The notes beneath the pieces are model-generated. The model worked only from the letters and a program-made list of their open reading frames with translations. It made no database searches and had not been told where the DNA came from. A stretch of DNA of 50,004 nucleotides from Hyphomicrobiales bacterium (lineage in GTDB: Bacteria; Pseudomonadota; Alphaproteobacteria; Rhizobiales; Beijerinckiaceae), in the NCBI GenBank assembly GCA_027483795.1, contig JAIXTT010000002.1, forward strand, positions 1-50,004. The letters are read 5' to 3'. Numbering within the stretch: the stretch's first letter is position 1; every line of letters starts with the position of its first letter. The translations under genes were made by a program, and so were the position numbers. Below, one piece after another: positions 10,588 through 20,048 of this stretch.

Positions 10588-11663
10588 GCCGTTCCGGCCT
10601 CCTCGGCGAGAAGCGCCGCCTGATGCTCCGTCACCAGCGCGTCGACGAGTTCGTCGAGCGCCGTGCCTTCGATCACCTGCGGGAGCTTGTAGAGGGTGAG
10701 ATTGATGCGGTGATCCGTGACCCGCGCCTGCGGGAAATTATAGGTCCGGATGCGTTCGGAGCGGTCGCCCGAGCCTACCTGCGACCGGCGATCGGCCGCC
10801 CGCTCGTTCGCGAGCCGCTGCCTTTCGAGGTCGTAGATCCGCGTGCGCAGCAGATCCATGGCCTTGGCCTTGTTGCGGTGCTGCGAACGCTCCTCCTGCA
10901 TCATCACCACCACGCCCGTGGGCACATGGGTGATGCGGATCGCGCTTTCGGTCTTGTTGACGTGCTGGCCGCCCGCGCCGCCCGCCCGCATGGTCTCGAT
11001 CACGAGATCCTTCTCGTCGATCGCGACGTCGACGTCCTCGGCGAGCGGCAGAACGGCGACGGTGGCCGCGGAGGTGTGGATGCGCCCGCTCGTCTCCGTC
11101 TCGGGCACGCGCTGAACACGATGCACGCCGCTTTCGAATTTCAGCCGGGCGAAGACGCCCTTGCCGCGGATCTCGGCGACGATCTCCTTGTAGCCGCCCA
11201 TCGTGCCTTCGCTTTCCGACAGGATTTCGAGCTTCCAGCGATGGAGGTCGGCGTAGCGCTGATACATGCGGAAGAGATCGCCCGCGAAGAGCGCCGCCTC
11301 GTCGCCGCCGGTGCCGGCACGGACTTCGAGGACCGCGCTCTTCTCGTCGGCGCGGTCCTTCGGCAGGAGCAGGAGGCGCACTTCGCGCGTCGCCGCTTCG
11401 AGCCGGGCCGCGCTTGCGGGACGCTCCGCTTCAGCCATGTCCCGCAATTCGGGGTCGCTCTCGAGCGCCATCGCGTCGAGATCGGCGCATTCGCGCTCGG
11501 CCGCCTTCAGCCGGCGGACCGCTTCGACGAGCGGATCGAGCTCGGCGAGCTCGCGCGACAGGGCCACGAAGGTCTCGGAATCCGGTCCGGCCGCCAGACG
11601 CTCGGTGAGGGCGTCATGGCGCGCGAGGATGGCGTCGAGCTTCTGGACGGGCAGAGCGGACAT
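10584..11663 (-). CDS. prfA: Peptide chain release factor 1
   Basis: 359 residues, normal for RF1. Reads UAA and UAG stop codons and triggers peptide release on the ribosome. The start gives [17 protein letters not shown], which matches family length; frames open upstream reach into ptsP and are not used. The catalytic loop [18 protein letters not shown] carries Gln of GGQ, the residue modified by PrmC. The gene follows ptsP by 23 bases and precedes prmC with a 4-base overlap. Because it reads UAG, a working RF1 argues against amber recoding in the oxidoreductase gene at 32202-35687. Confidence 0.97.
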   Translation of the reverse strand: MSALPVQKLDAILARHDALTERLAAGPDSETFVALSRELAELDPLVEAVRRLKAAERECADLDAMALESDPELRDMAEAERPASAARLEAATREVRLLLLPKDRADEKSAVLEVRAGTGGDEAALFAGDLFRMYQRYADLHRWKLEILSESEGTMGGYKEIVAEIRGKGVFARLKFESGVHRVQRVPETETSGRIHTSAATVAVLPLAEDVDVAIDEKDLVIETMRAGGAGGQHVNKTESAIRITHVPTGVVVMMQEERSQHRNKAKAMDLLRTRIYDLERQRLANERAADRRSQVGSGDRSERIRTYNFPQARVTDHRINLTLYKLPQVIEGTALDELVDALVTEHQAALLAEEAGTA

Positions 11664-11686
11664 GCGGGCTCGGAACGAAGGAGGCG

Positions 11687-13963
11687 CTAGGCCTGATGGA
11701 TCGGGACGCCCGTGCGCTCCGCGAAGTCCTGCAGATCCTCGCGCAGGCTCGCGACGGAGGGCTTCTCGTCGATGAGGCGGTTCACGTAATCGTTCACCGC
11801 GCCCGCGTCGAGTCCGAGCAGCATCGCCTTGACCGGCCCGATCGACAGCGGCGACATCGAAAGCGAGCGATAACCGATGCCGATGAGTGCCATGGCCTCG
11901 AGCGGCCGACCGCCCAGCTCGCCGCAGAGCGTCACCGGAATGCCGCAGCGTTCGCCCGCCCGCGCGACGACCCGCAAGGCCCGCAGGCAGGCGGGGTTCA
12001 GCGCGTCGAAACGCTCGGCCATGCGCGGATTTTCGCGGTCCGCGGCGAAAAGGAACTGCATGAGATCGTTCGAGCCGACCGACAGGAAATCGGCCTTGGC
12101 CGCGATCGCGTCGATGGCGAAGAGCAGCGACGGCACTTCCACCATCACGCCGAGCTTGACCACGCGCGGCAGCTCGTAGCCGTGCCGTCCGAGATGCCCG
12201 AGTTCGCGGTCGACCAGCGCCTTGGCGCGGTCGAACTCGTCCACGGTGGCGACCATGGGGAACATGATCCGCATTTCGCGTCCCGCGGCGGCCTTCAGCA
12301 TGGCGCGGATCTGGGCGCGGAGCAGGCCCGGACGGTCGAGCCCGATGCGGATCGCCCGCCAACCGAGGGCCGGATTCTCCTCTTCCATCTTCGACATGTA
12401 GGGCAGCACCTTGTCGCCGCCGATGTCGAGGGTGCGGAAGGTGACGGGCCGTTCGCCCGCCGCGTCGAGCACGGAGCGGTAGAACTGCATCTGCTCGCCC
12501 AGCGAGGGCAGCCGCTCGGCGACCATGAATTGCAGTTCGGTGCGGAACAGGCCGATGCCCTGCGCGCCCGACGTGTCCAGATTGGGGAGATCGAAGACGA
12601 GGCCCGCATTGAGATTGAGCCTGATCTCGACCCCGTCCTTGGTGACGGGCTTCACGTCGCGCAGGCCGCGATACTGCTCCTGCCGCTTGGCGCGCAGGCG
12701 CGCCTTTTCCTTGTAGGCCTGTTCGACGTCCGGCTGGGGACGCAGCTGCACCACGCCGGTCTGGCCGTCGACGATGATCGCGTCGCCGGCCTCGACGAGG
12801 CCTGTGACGTTCTCGACCATGCCGACGGCGGGGATGCCCATGGCCCGCGCCACCACGGCGATATGGCTCGTCGGACCGCCCTCTTCGAGGATCAGACCCC
12901 TGAGCCGCGCGCGGTCATAGTCGAGCAGCGCCGCCGGGCCCATCGACCGGGCCACGAGCACGGCATTGTCCGGCAGTTCCGCCGGATCGGCCACGAGCGA
13001 CTGACCGACGAGCTGATGCAGGAGACGGTTCGCGAGCTCGTCGAGATCGTGCAGCCGGTCCCTCAGATAGGGATCGGTCTGCCGCATCATCCGCGCGCGA
13101 TTGTCGGACTGGACGCGTTCGACGGCGGCTTCCGCCGTCAGACCCGTCATCACCGCTTCGCGCAGGCGGCGCAACCAGCCCCGGTCATGGGCCACCATGC
13201 GGAAGGTTTCGAGCACCTCGCGATGCTCGCCGCCATGGGCGAGGTCGCCGCGGTCGAGCATGTCGTCGATCAAGGCGCGCAATTCGCCGAGCGCCACTTC
13301 GAGCCGCCGCGCCTCCGCGTTCGGATCGTCGGCGATCATGTTCTTGATGACGACGCGCGGCTCGTGGAGCACGACGTAGCCGAGGCCGACGCCGTCGGCC
13401 ATGGCCTGGCCCTCGAGCGCCATCGGCCGGCGGACGGCGATGTCGGCGCCCGGCCGCGCCAAGGACTGCAATTCGCCCGAGGCCACCATCTCCGCCAGCA
13501 CCATGGCGGTGGTCTGGAGCGCCTCGATCTCCTCCTCGGTATAGATGCGGTGCGCGCGGTTCTGCACCACGAGCACGCCCATGGTGACGCCGGTGCGCAG
13601 CACCGGCACGCCGAGGAAGGACTGGTAGATCTCTTCGCCCGTCTCCGGCTTGTAGGAGAAGGCCGGATGGTTCTGGGCGTCGGACAGGCTGAGCGGTTCG
13701 CCCTGCTTGGCGATGAGGCCGACGAGGCCTTCGCCCGCCTTCATGGTCGTGATGTGCACGGCCTCGCGCTTGAGGCCTTCGGTGGCGAAGAGCTCGAGAG
13801 TGCCGTCGGCCCGCATCACGTAGAACGAGCAGACTTCGGCGACCATGTTGCCGGCGATCAGCGTGACGATCTTGTCGAGGCGCGCCTGTGCATTCACCGG
13901 CTCCGCCATGACCTCGCGGAGCCTGCGCAGCAATACGCGCGGTCCGCCGAGTGCGCCTCGCAT
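11687..13963 (-). CDS. ptsP: Phosphoenolpyruvate-protein phosphotransferase PtsP (enzyme I-Ntr)
   Basis: 758 residues. First enzyme of the nitrogen-type phosphotransferase relay: it takes phosphate from phosphoenolpyruvate and passes it to NPr and then EIIA-Ntr, a regulatory chain that in alphaproteobacteria affects potassium, PHB and amino-acid metabolism. An N-terminal GAF domain (about 20-165), the sensor that distinguishes it from sugar-PTS enzyme I, is followed by the phosphohistidine domain with His367 in [19 protein letters not shown] and the PEP-utilising barrel with [16 protein letters not shown] and the catalytic cysteine in [16 protein letters not shown] precedes the ATG. Ends in TAG. 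Downstream prfA follows after 23 bases; lysC lies upstream on the same strand with 137 bases between. Confidence 0.96.
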   Translation of the reverse strand: MRGALGGPRVLLRRLREVMAEPVNAQARLDKIVTLIAGNMVAEVCSFYVMRADGTLELFATEGLKREAVHITTMKAGEGLVGLIAKQGEPLSLSDAQNHPAFSYKPETGEEIYQSFLGVPVLRTGVTMGVLVVQNRAHRIYTEEEIEALQTTAMVLAEMVASGELQSLARPGADIAVRRPMALEGQAMADGVGLGYVVLHEPRVVIKNMIADDPNAEARRLEVALGELRALIDDMLDRGDLAHGGEHREVLETFRMVAHDRGWLRRLREAVMTGLTAEAAVERVQSDNRARMMRQTDPYLRDRLHDLDELANRLLHQLVGQSLVADPAELPDNAVLVARSMGPAALLDYDRARLRGLILEEGGPTSHIAVVARAMGIPAVGMVENVTGLVEAGDAIIVDGQTGVVQLRPQPDVEQAYKEKARLRAKRQEQYRGLRDVKPVTKDGVEIRLNLNAGLVFDLPNLDTSGAQGIGLFRTELQFMVAERLPSLGEQMQFYRSVLDAAGERPVTFRTLDIGGDKVLPYMSKMEEENPALGWRAIRIGLDRPGLLRAQIRAMLKAAAGREMRIMFPMVATVDEFDRAKALVDRELGHLGRHGYELPRVVKLGVMVEVPSLLFAIDAIAAKADFLSVGSNDLMQFLFAADRENPRMAERFDALNPACLRALRVVARAGERCGIPVTLCGELGGRPLEAMALIGIGYRSLSMSPLSIGPVKAMLLGLDAGAVNDYVNRLIDEKPSVASLREDLQDFAERTGVPIHQA

Positions 13964-14007
13964 CAGCCACCTTCCTCGCGCCGGTCGGGGACCGGATCAG
14001 CCGCCCC

Positions 14008-14034
14008 GGGAGAACCTGAAAATCACGTTCTCCC
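14008..14034. other. Inverted repeat between lysC and ptsP
   Basis: GGGAGAAC, 11-base loop, GTTCTCCC. No T-tract follows on either strand, so it may be a weak Rho-independent structure, an RNA processing site or an operator of ptsP. Confidence 0.4.
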
Positions 14035-14100
14035 CGCGTCGTTTCCGCCATACCGGCTTGCGACCCGAATGCAAAGATCGGTTGTAGCGCGGAAGAGCCC

Positions 14101-15336
14101 TCAGGCCTTGTCGAGCCCGTAGAGCGAGTGGAGCGTGCGCACCGCGAGCTCGGTATAGACGGCGTCGATCAGCACCGAGAACTTGATCTCGGACGTCGTG
14201 ATGGCGCGGATGTTGATCCCCTTTTCCGACAGGGCCTTGAAGGCCTTGGCGGCGACGCCCGCATGGCTGCGCATGCCGATGCCGATCGCCGACACCTTCA
14301 CCACGTCCGTCGCGCCCTGCAGCGCGCCGAAGCCGATCTTGTCGCGCGCCTCCTCGAGCAGCACCTTGGCGCGCTCGAAATCGGCTGTCGGCACCGTGAA
14401 GGTGATGTCCGTCGTCGTCGAATCGTCCGACACGACCTGAATGATCATGTCGACATTGATGTTGGCGTCCGCGAGCGGCATGAAGATCGCCGCGGCGACC
14501 CCCGGCTTGTCCGCGACGCGGCGAAGGGTGATCTGGGCCTCGTCCTTGGAATAGGCGATGCCGGTGATGATCTGCTGTTCCACGATCTCGTCCTCGTCGC
14601 AGATGAGCGTGCCCGGCCTGGGATCGGCCGGATCGTCGAAGGAGGAGCGCACATAGGTGCGCACCTTGTGAACCATGGCGAGCTCCACCGAGCGCACCTG
14701 AAGGACCTTGGCGCCGAGCGACGCCATTTCGAGCATCTCCTCGAAGGCCACCTTTTCGAGGCGCTGCGCCTTGGGCACGATGCGCGGGTCGGTCGTGTAG
14801 ACGCCGTCGACGTCGGTATAGATGTCGCAGCGTTCGGCATCGATGCCCGCCGCCACCGCCACGGCCGAGGTGTCGGAGCCGCCGCGGCCGAGCGTCGCGA
14901 TGCGGCCCGTCTCCTCGTGCACGCCCTGGAAGCCCGAAATCACGGCGACTTCGCCCTTGGCGAACCCGTCCATGAGGTTCGAGCCGTCGATGCCGGTGAT
15001 GCGGGCCGAGCCGTGCGCGTCCGAGGTGCGGATCGGGATCTGCCAGCCCTGCCAGGAGCGGGCCGGGACGCCGATCTCCTGCAGCGCGAGGGCGAGAAGT
15101 CCGGAGGTGACCTGTTCGCCCGAGGCGACGACCGTGTCGTATTCGCGGTTGTCGTAGAGGGGCGAGGCTTCCTTGCACCAGCCGACGAGTTCGTTCGTCT
15201 TGCCCGACATGGCCGAAACCACCACCGCGACGTGATGTCCGGCGTCGACTTCGCGCTTCACATGCCGCGCGACGTTGCGGATGCGCTCGATGTTGGCGAC
15301 CGAGGTGCCGCCGAACTTCATGACGAGACGGGCCAT
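14101..15336 (-). CDS. lysC: Aspartate kinase
   Basis: 411 residues. Phosphorylates aspartate, the first step towards lysine, diaminopimelate, methionine and threonine. Start gives MARLVMKFGGTSVANIER with KFGGTS (7-12) as the kinase motif; GGAAG lies upstream. Kinase domain to about 250 with FQGVHEETGRIATLGRGGSDT and YTDVDGVYTTDPR; two ACT domains follow (about 265-330 and 340-405), containing VSDDSTTTDITF and INIRAITTSEIKFSVLI, the sites of feedback control by lysine and threonine. Frames open beyond this ATG are not supported. Divergent from ubiG with 153 bases between the starts. No lysine riboswitch is seen. Confidence 0.97.
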   Translation of the reverse strand: MARLVMKFGGTSVANIERIRNVARHVKREVDAGHHVAVVVSAMSGKTNELVGWCKEASPLYDNREYDTVVASGEQVTSGLLALALQEIGVPARSWQGWQIPIRTSDAHGSARITGIDGSNLMDGFAKGEVAVISGFQGVHEETGRIATLGRGGSDTSAVAVAAGIDAERCDIYTDVDGVYTTDPRIVPKAQRLEKVAFEEMLEMASLGAKVLQVRSVELAMVHKVRTYVRSSFDDPADPRPGTLICDEDEIVEQQIITGIAYSKDEAQITLRRVADKPGVAAAIFMPLADANINVDMIIQVVSDDSTTTDITFTVPTADFERAKVLLEEARDKIGFGALQGATDVVKVSAIGIGMRSHAGVAAKAFKALSEKGINIRAITTSEIKFSVLIDAVYTELAVRTLHSLYGLDKA

Positions 15337-15489
15337 GGGAGAGTCTTCCGGATCGTGTGCGAAACGTCGTCGCGCGCTCTTGCGCCCGGCGACGCCCCGA
15401 CGGAAAAAGGCGCACACTCATGACGGCGCGTCCGTTCGGTGTCAACGCCCGGCTCCGCTCCCGCCGCGGTGATCCTTCGGAGAAGATCG

Positions 15490-16248
15490 ATGACGGAAAC
15501 GGCCAAGGACTTCAGCGGATCCGCGACGATCGATGCGGCCGAAGTGGCCCGTTTCGACCGTTTGGCGAACACCTGGTGGGACGCCAAGGGGCCGATGCGC
15601 ACGCTGCACAAATTCAACCCGGTGCGGCTGACCTATATCCGCGACGCGGCGGCCGACCGCTGGTCGCGCGACGCGGGCGGACCGCGACCGCTGGAAGGGC
15701 TGACGCTCCTCGACGTGGGCTGCGGCGGCGGGCTGCTCTGCGAGCCGCTGTCGCGCCTCGGCGCGAAGGTGACGGGCATCGACCCGGCGCGGACCAATGT
15801 CGAGGTCGCCCGGCTCCATGCCGAGCGCAGCGGCGCGGACGTCCGTTATCGGAACGAAACGGTGGAGGCGCTGGTCGAGGAGGGGGAGAGCTTCGACATC
15901 GTCCTCGCGATGGAGGTGGTGGAGCACGTCGCCGACGTCGACGCCTTCGTCGAGGCCTGTGCCCGCGCCGTGAAGCCCGGCGGGCTTCTCTTCATGGCGA
16001 CGCTGAACCGCACGATGAAGAGCTTCGCGCTGGCCATCGTCGGTGCGGAATACGTGCTCCGCTGGCTGCCGCGCGGCACGCATGAATGGAGCAAATTCGT
16101 GACGCCGGAGGAACTCGAAGGCGCGATCGGCCGGAACGGCCTCGCGGTGCGGGACCGGATCGGCGTGGTCTACAACCCGCTGGCGGACGCCTGGCGTCTC
16201 TCCTCCGACACGGGCGTCAATTACATGGTCCATGCCGACAAGGCGTGA
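15490..16248 (+). CDS. ubiG: Ubiquinone biosynthesis O-methyltransferase UbiG
   Basis: 252 residues. SAM-dependent enzyme for both O-methylation steps of ubiquinone synthesis, membrane-associated. Start MTETAKDFSGSATIDAAEV is preceded by CGGAGAAG; an upstream ATG at 15439 has no ribosome site and would add 17 residues not seen in the family. Motifs: FDRLANTWWDAKGPM (22-36), SAM loop LDVGCGGGLL (74-83), VEHVADVDAFV, and ATLNRTMKSF. YMVHADK at the C-terminus is typical of alphaproteobacterial UbiG. Confidence 0.96.
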   Translation: MTETAKDFSGSATIDAAEVARFDRLANTWWDAKGPMRTLHKFNPVRLTYIRDAAADRWSRDAGGPRPLEGLTLLDVGCGGGLLCEPLSRLGAKVTGIDPARTNVEVARLHAERSGADVRYRNETVEALVEEGESFDIVLAMEVVEHVADVDAFVEACARAVKPGGLLFMATLNRTMKSFALAIVGAEYVLRWLPRGTHEWSKFVTPEELEGAIGRNGLAVRDRIGVVYNPLADAWRLSSDTGVNYMVHADKA

Positions 16249-16263
16249 CGGGCGGGACGAGGC

Positions 16264-16282
16264 GATGGGGATCAGCCCCATC
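16264..16282. terminator. Hairpin between convergent ubiG and lytic transglycosylase genes
   Basis: GATGGGG-ATCAG-CCCCATC, 15 bases after ubiG. No clear T-tract. The following bases (about 16288-16310) resemble a decayed half of the REP-like element. Confidence 0.45.
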
Positions 16283-16348
16283 GGGCCTGCGCGGGCGTGA
16301 TGCGGATGCGGTTTTCGGCGACCGCCGAAGGGCGGACATGCCCGCCCC

Positions 16349-17584
16349 TCACCGCGCGGCGCGGAGCGCCTGCAGCATTTTCGGGGTCGGCCAGCCGTCG
16401 GGCAGATGGCCGCGCTTCTCCTGGAAGTCGCGCAGCGCCTCGCGCGTGCGGCTGCCGATCCGCCCGTCGGGCTCGCCGACGTCGTAGCCCAGCGACGCGA
16501 GCCGCTTCTGCACTTCGACGCGTTCGGCCTGTCCGAGTTGCGGCTCGTCCTTCGGCCATTCGGCCCGGATCGGCCCGCCGCCCTTGATCCGGTCTCCGAG
16601 ATGGGCGACCGCGAGGGCGTAGGCGTCGGAGGCGTTGTAGCGCTTGATCACGTCGTAATTGGCGGTGACGAGGAAGATCGGCCCGGTCGCGCCGGCCGGG
16701 TAGAAGAGCCGCGCCTCGCCCGCGGACGGCAGAGGCCGTCCGTCCGCCCGCCGGACGCCGCGGCGCGCCCAATCGGCGAAACCCGCGGAACGCAGGCGAT
16801 GGTCGAAGCCCTGCGGCAGAACCACTTCCATCCCCCAAGGCAGACCGGGCTGCCAGCCGTGGCCGCGCAGATAATTGGCGGTCGAGGCGAAGGCGTCGGG
16901 GATGTTGGTCCAGATGTCGCGCCGGCCGTCGCCGTCCCCGTCCACCGCATAGGTGCGGAAATTCGACGGCATGAACTGCGTCTGGCCCATCGCGCCCGCC
17001 CATGAGCCTTTGAGAGCGGCCCGGCCCGCCTCGCCGCGGTCGAGGATTTCGAGCGCGCTCATCAGTTCGTTGCGGAAGAAGTCGCCGCGGAAGCCGACGA
17101 AGGCGAGGGAGACGAGGGAGCGGATGACGTCCTTGTCGCCCGTCACCGCGCCGTAGCTCGTCTCCATGCCCCAGATGCCGAAGATGACGCCGCGATCGAC
17201 GCCGAAGCGCTTCTCGACCGCCGCGATCGCGGCGGCATGGGTCGCGATGAGCCGCTGCCCGCGCTCGATGCGGCCGCCGCCGATCCCGCCGGCGAGATAG
17301 TCCCAGATCGGCTTGACGAATTCCGACTGGCGCTCGGTCAGCGCGATCACGGAACGGTCCGGCGTGACGCCTTCCAAGGCGGCGTCGAAGGTGGCGGGCC
17401 GGATGCCGCGCCGGCCCGCCTCGGCGCGGAGATCGGCGACGAAGCGCGCGAAATCGGCGGAGGGGCGCTCCTGCGCATGAAGGGGAGCCAATCCCGACGG
17501 GAGGACGGCGGCGAGCGCGAACAGGAGGATCGTGCGCAGGACGGATCGACGGATCATGGCGGTACGCTGAACGAGGGCGATCAT
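16349..17584 (-). CDS. Lytic murein transglycosylase, MltB family, with peptidoglycan-binding domain
   Basis: 411 residues. Cleaves the glycan strands of peptidoglycan to 1,6-anhydromuropeptides in the periplasm. The ATG at 17584 is chosen over one 27 bases inside because AGGAGG lies six bases upstream. A signal peptide spans about 1-37 (hydrophobic LRTILLFALAAVLPSGLAPLHA). The SLT domain holds the catalytic Glu141 in GIWGMETSYG, and GAMGQTQFMPSNF and NYLRGHGWQPG are typical of MltB. The C-terminal PG_binding_1 domain (about 345-405) includes LASLGYDVGEPDGRIGSRT. No lipobox cysteine is seen, so it is probably soluble in the periplasm. Confidence 0.93.
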   Translation of the reverse strand: MIALVQRTAMIRRSVLRTILLFALAAVLPSGLAPLHAQERPSADFARFVADLRAEAGRRGIRPATFDAALEGVTPDRSVIALTERQSEFVKPIWDYLAGGIGGGRIERGQRLIATHAAAIAAVEKRFGVDRGVIFGIWGMETSYGAVTGDKDVIRSLVSLAFVGFRGDFFRNELMSALEILDRGEAGRAALKGSWAGAMGQTQFMPSNFRTYAVDGDGDGRRDIWTNIPDAFASTANYLRGHGWQPGLPWGMEVVLPQGFDHRLRSAGFADWARRGVRRADGRPLPSAGEARLFYPAGATGPIFLVTANYDVIKRYNASDAYALAVAHLGDRIKGGGPIRAEWPKDEPQLGQAERVEVQKRLASLGYDVGEPDGRIGSRTREALRDFQEKRGHLPDGWPTPKMLQALRAAR

Positions 17585-17742
17585 GCCTCCCCTCCTATCC
17601 GCAAGAGTTTGTCGAATCCTTGCCGCGACGACCCGTCTTCGGGCCCGCGACGATTTGCGTCGGGAGCGTTTTGGCTTAAACCCGCTTCGGTCGGATCGCG
17701 GTCCGACCGGGAACGCCCAAGCTCGAAAGAGAGCCCAGAAGA

Positions 17743-18612
17743 ATGAAGAAGATCCGCAAGGCCGTCTTCCCCGTCGCCGGTCTCGGCACGCGCTTCCTCC
17801 CGGCCACCAAGGCCGTGCCCAAGGAGATGCTGACCGTCGTCGACCGCCCGGTGATCCAGCACGTCGTCGACGAGGCGCGCGCGGCGGGCATCGAGCATTT
17901 CATCTTCGTCACCGGCCGCAACAAGGCCGTGATCGAGGACCATTTCGACATTCAATACGAGCTCGACCGCACGCTCGAAGAGCGCGGCAAGATGAAGGAG
18001 CGCGAGGCGCTGGCGCACGATCTTCCGGGCGCGGGCGAGACGAGCTTCACGCGCCAACAGGCGCCGCTGGGGCTCGGCCATGCGGTCTGGTGCGCGCGCG
18101 AGATCGTGGGCGACGAGCCCTTCGCGCTGCTGCTGCCCGACATGCTGCATCACGGCCGGACGCCCTGCCTGAAGGGCATGATCGACGCCCATGAGCGCCA
18201 TGGCGGCAATCTCGTCGCGGTCTATGAGGTGCCGGACGCGGAGACGCATCAATACGGCATCTGCGGCGTGGAGAAGAAGGACGGGGCGCTCGCGATCACC
18301 TCCATGGTCGAGAAGCCTAAACAGGGAACCTCGCCCTCGAATCTCGCCATTTCCGGCCGTTACATTCTGGGCCCCGAGATCTTCAAGATCCTGGAGACGC
18401 AGGAGCGCGGCGCGGGCGGCGAGATCCAGCTCACCGACGCCATGATCACGCTCGCCAAGTCGCAGCCGTTCTACGCCCATGTCTTCGACGGGGCGATCTA
18501 CGACTGCGGCATGAAGATCGGCTTCCTGCTCGCCAATCTGGCGTTGGGCCTCGAACGCGAGGATCTCGCGCCGGCGCTGAAGGCGGAGATCGCCCGGCTC
18601 GCGGCGAAGTGA
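17743..18612 (+). CDS. galU: UTP-glucose-1-phosphate uridylyltransferase
   Basis: 289 residues. Makes UDP-glucose for exopolysaccharide, LPS and periplasmic glucans. N-terminal nucleotide-binding motif FPVAGLGTRFLPATKAVPKEML (about 9-30), LGLGHAVWCA, LLLPDM, VEKPK and GEIQLTDAM (about 227-235) are all canonical. The ribosome site is weak (AGAAGA). Its TGA is followed by GGAGGA for kdsD, so the two form an operon serving cell-surface sugar synthesis. Confidence 0.97.
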   Translation: MKKIRKAVFPVAGLGTRFLPATKAVPKEMLTVVDRPVIQHVVDEARAAGIEHFIFVTGRNKAVIEDHFDIQYELDRTLEERGKMKEREALAHDLPGAGETSFTRQQAPLGLGHAVWCAREIVGDEPFALLLPDMLHHGRTPCLKGMIDAHERHGGNLVAVYEVPDAETHQYGICGVEKKDGALAITSMVEKPKQGTSPSNLAISGRYILGPEIFKILETQERGAGGEIQLTDAMITLAKSQPFYAHVFDGAIYDCGMKIGFLLANLALGLEREDLAPALKAEIARLAAK

Positions 18613-18626
18613 CTTCCGGAGGACAT

Positions 18627-19601
18627 ATGGTCTCGTCCGACGCCGCCCTCGCCTCGGCCGCACGCACGCTCGACGCGGAACGTTCGGGGCTCGCGGCCTT
18701 GGCCGACGCCTTGGCGAACGGACTCGGAGAGGGCTTCTCCGCCGCGGTGGCCGCGATCGCGGCCTCCGAAGGCCGCGTGATCGTGACGGGCATGGGCAAG
18801 TCGGGCCATGTCGGGCGCAAGATCGCCGCGACCCTCGCCTCCACCGGAACGCCCGCGCATTTCGTGCATCCCGGCGAGGCGAGCCACGGCGATCTCGGCA
18901 TGATCATGCCGCAGGACGTGGTGCTGGCGCTCTCATGGTCGGGCGAGACGAGCGAATTGGCCGACGTCGTCGCCCATGCGAAGCGGTTCCGCGTGCCGCT
19001 CGTCGGCGTGACCTCCAATGCCGACAGCGCGCTGGGGCGCGAGGCCGACATCGCCCTCGTCCTGCCGAAGGCGGCGGAGGCCTGCCCCAACGGGCTCGCG
19101 CCGACCACCTCGACGACCATGCAGATGGTGCTGGGCGACGCTCTGGCGGTCGCCCTGCTGGAAGGACGCGGCTTCACCGCGGGCGATTTCCGCGTCTACC
19201 ACCCCGGCGGCAAGCTCGGCGCGCGGCTGAAGCAGGTCGGCGCGATCATGCATTCGGGCGAGCGCCTGCCTCTCGTGCCGCGCGGGATGAAGATGTCGGA
19301 CGCGCTGGTGGTGATGAGCGGCAAGGGCTTCGGCTGCCTGCTCGTGACGGATGCGGACGGACGGCTCGCCGGGATCGTGACCGACGGCGACCTGCGTCGC
19401 CATATGGGACCGGATCTGGTCGGCCGCACCGTCGAGACCGTGATGACGCCCGATCCGCGCACCGTTCCGCCGACCACGCTCGTCGCCGAAGCGCTGGAAA
19501 TCGTGGAGACGCGCAAGATCGGGGCGCTGATCGTGGCGGAAGGCGGACGGCCCGTGGGCCTCGTCCATGTCCTCGATCTGCTGCGCGCGGGCGCGGCCTG
19601 A
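18627..19601 (+). CDS. kdsD: Arabinose-5-phosphate isomerase KdsD/KpsF
   Basis: 324 residues. Converts ribulose 5-phosphate to arabinose 5-phosphate, the precursor of Kdo in LPS. An N-terminal SIS sugar-isomerase domain with VTGMGKSGHVGRKIA (53-67), HPGEASHGDLGM (81-92) and SWSGETSE (103-110) is followed by two CBS domains (about 205-320). The ATG at 18627 has GGAGGA just upstream at short spacing; a GTG overlapping the galU stop at 18609 would add six residues. The last codons GCG GCC TGA form half of a palindrome shared with the convergent nfeD gene. Confidence 0.93.
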   Translation: MVSSDAALASAARTLDAERSGLAALADALANGLGEGFSAAVAAIAASEGRVIVTGMGKSGHVGRKIAATLASTGTPAHFVHPGEASHGDLGMIMPQDVVLALSWSGETSELADVVAHAKRFRVPLVGVTSNADSALGREADIALVLPKAAEACPNGLAPTTSTTMQMVLGDALAVALLEGRGFTAGDFRVYHPGGKLGARLKQVGAIMHSGERLPLVPRGMKMSDALVVMSGKGFGCLLVTDADGRLAGIVTDGDLRRHMGPDLVGRTVETVMTPDPRTVPPTTLVAEALEIVETRKIGALIVAEGGRPVGLVHVLDLLRAGAA

Positions 19602-19615
19602 CGGTTCAGGCCGCG
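19592..19615. terminator. Perfect palindrome spanning both stop codons of kdsD and nfeD
   Basis: CGCGGCCTGA-CGGT-TCAGGCCGCG: a 10-bp perfect stem whose arms include the TGA of kdsD (19599-19601) and, on the other strand, the TGA of nfeD (19608-19606). Only four bases separate the two genes. Likely a bidirectional terminator or an mRNA 3'-end stabiliser; no T-tract. Confidence 0.6.
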
Positions 19616-20046
19616 ACGACCCGAAGCAGCGATCCTTCCGCCTCGTAGACGCGGACCTTGGTGCCGGCGGGCAGTTCCACGTCGGCCTCGACGCGCCAGA
19701 CCGTGTCGTCGACGCGGATGCGGCCCTGGCCGCCCGTGATCGGCTCTTCGAGGATGAAGGCTCGGCCGATGAGCGTGGCGGACCCCGCGTTGAGCACGGG
19801 ATCGCCCGGCGCGTCCCGCGCGGCGCGGCGATAGACGGCGCGGCCGGCGACCACGGCCATGATCGCCAGCGCGGAGAAGACGAGGATCTGCGTCTCGATC
19901 CCCATCACGAGCAGGAAGGACAGAAGCCCCGTGGCGATGGCCGCGAGGCCGAGCCAGAGCATGAAGGCTCCCGGCGCGAACAATTCGAGCAGCATCAGGA
20001 CGAGGCCGCCCGCGACCCAAAGCCAGCCTGCGGCGATGTTTCCCAC
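19606..20046 (-). CDS. NfeD family membrane protein (short form)
   Basis: 146 residues starting at GTG (MGNIAAGWLW), with GAGGG eight bases upstream inside the end of the SPFH gene. Three to four transmembrane helices fill residues 5-70, and the C-terminal NfeD OB-fold domain (about 85-143) includes ATLIGRAFILEEPITGGQGRI. Short NfeD proteins lack the ClpP-like protease part and pair with stomatin-like SPFH proteins in membrane microdomains; the gene for such a partner ends two bases upstream. Confidence 0.92.
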   Translation of the reverse strand: MGNIAAGWLWVAGGLVLMLLELFAPGAFMLWLGLAAIATGLLSFLLVMGIETQILVFSALAIMAVVAGRAVYRRAARDAPGDPVLNAGSATLIGRAFILEEPITGGQGRIRVDDTVWRVEADVELPAGTKVRVYEAEGSLLRVVAA

Positions 20047-20048
20047 GA

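Noticed and set aside
15439-15489. Longer UbiG from the ATG at 15439
   Set aside because: No ribosome site there, and the added residues are not found in the family; GGAG precedes the ATG at 15490.
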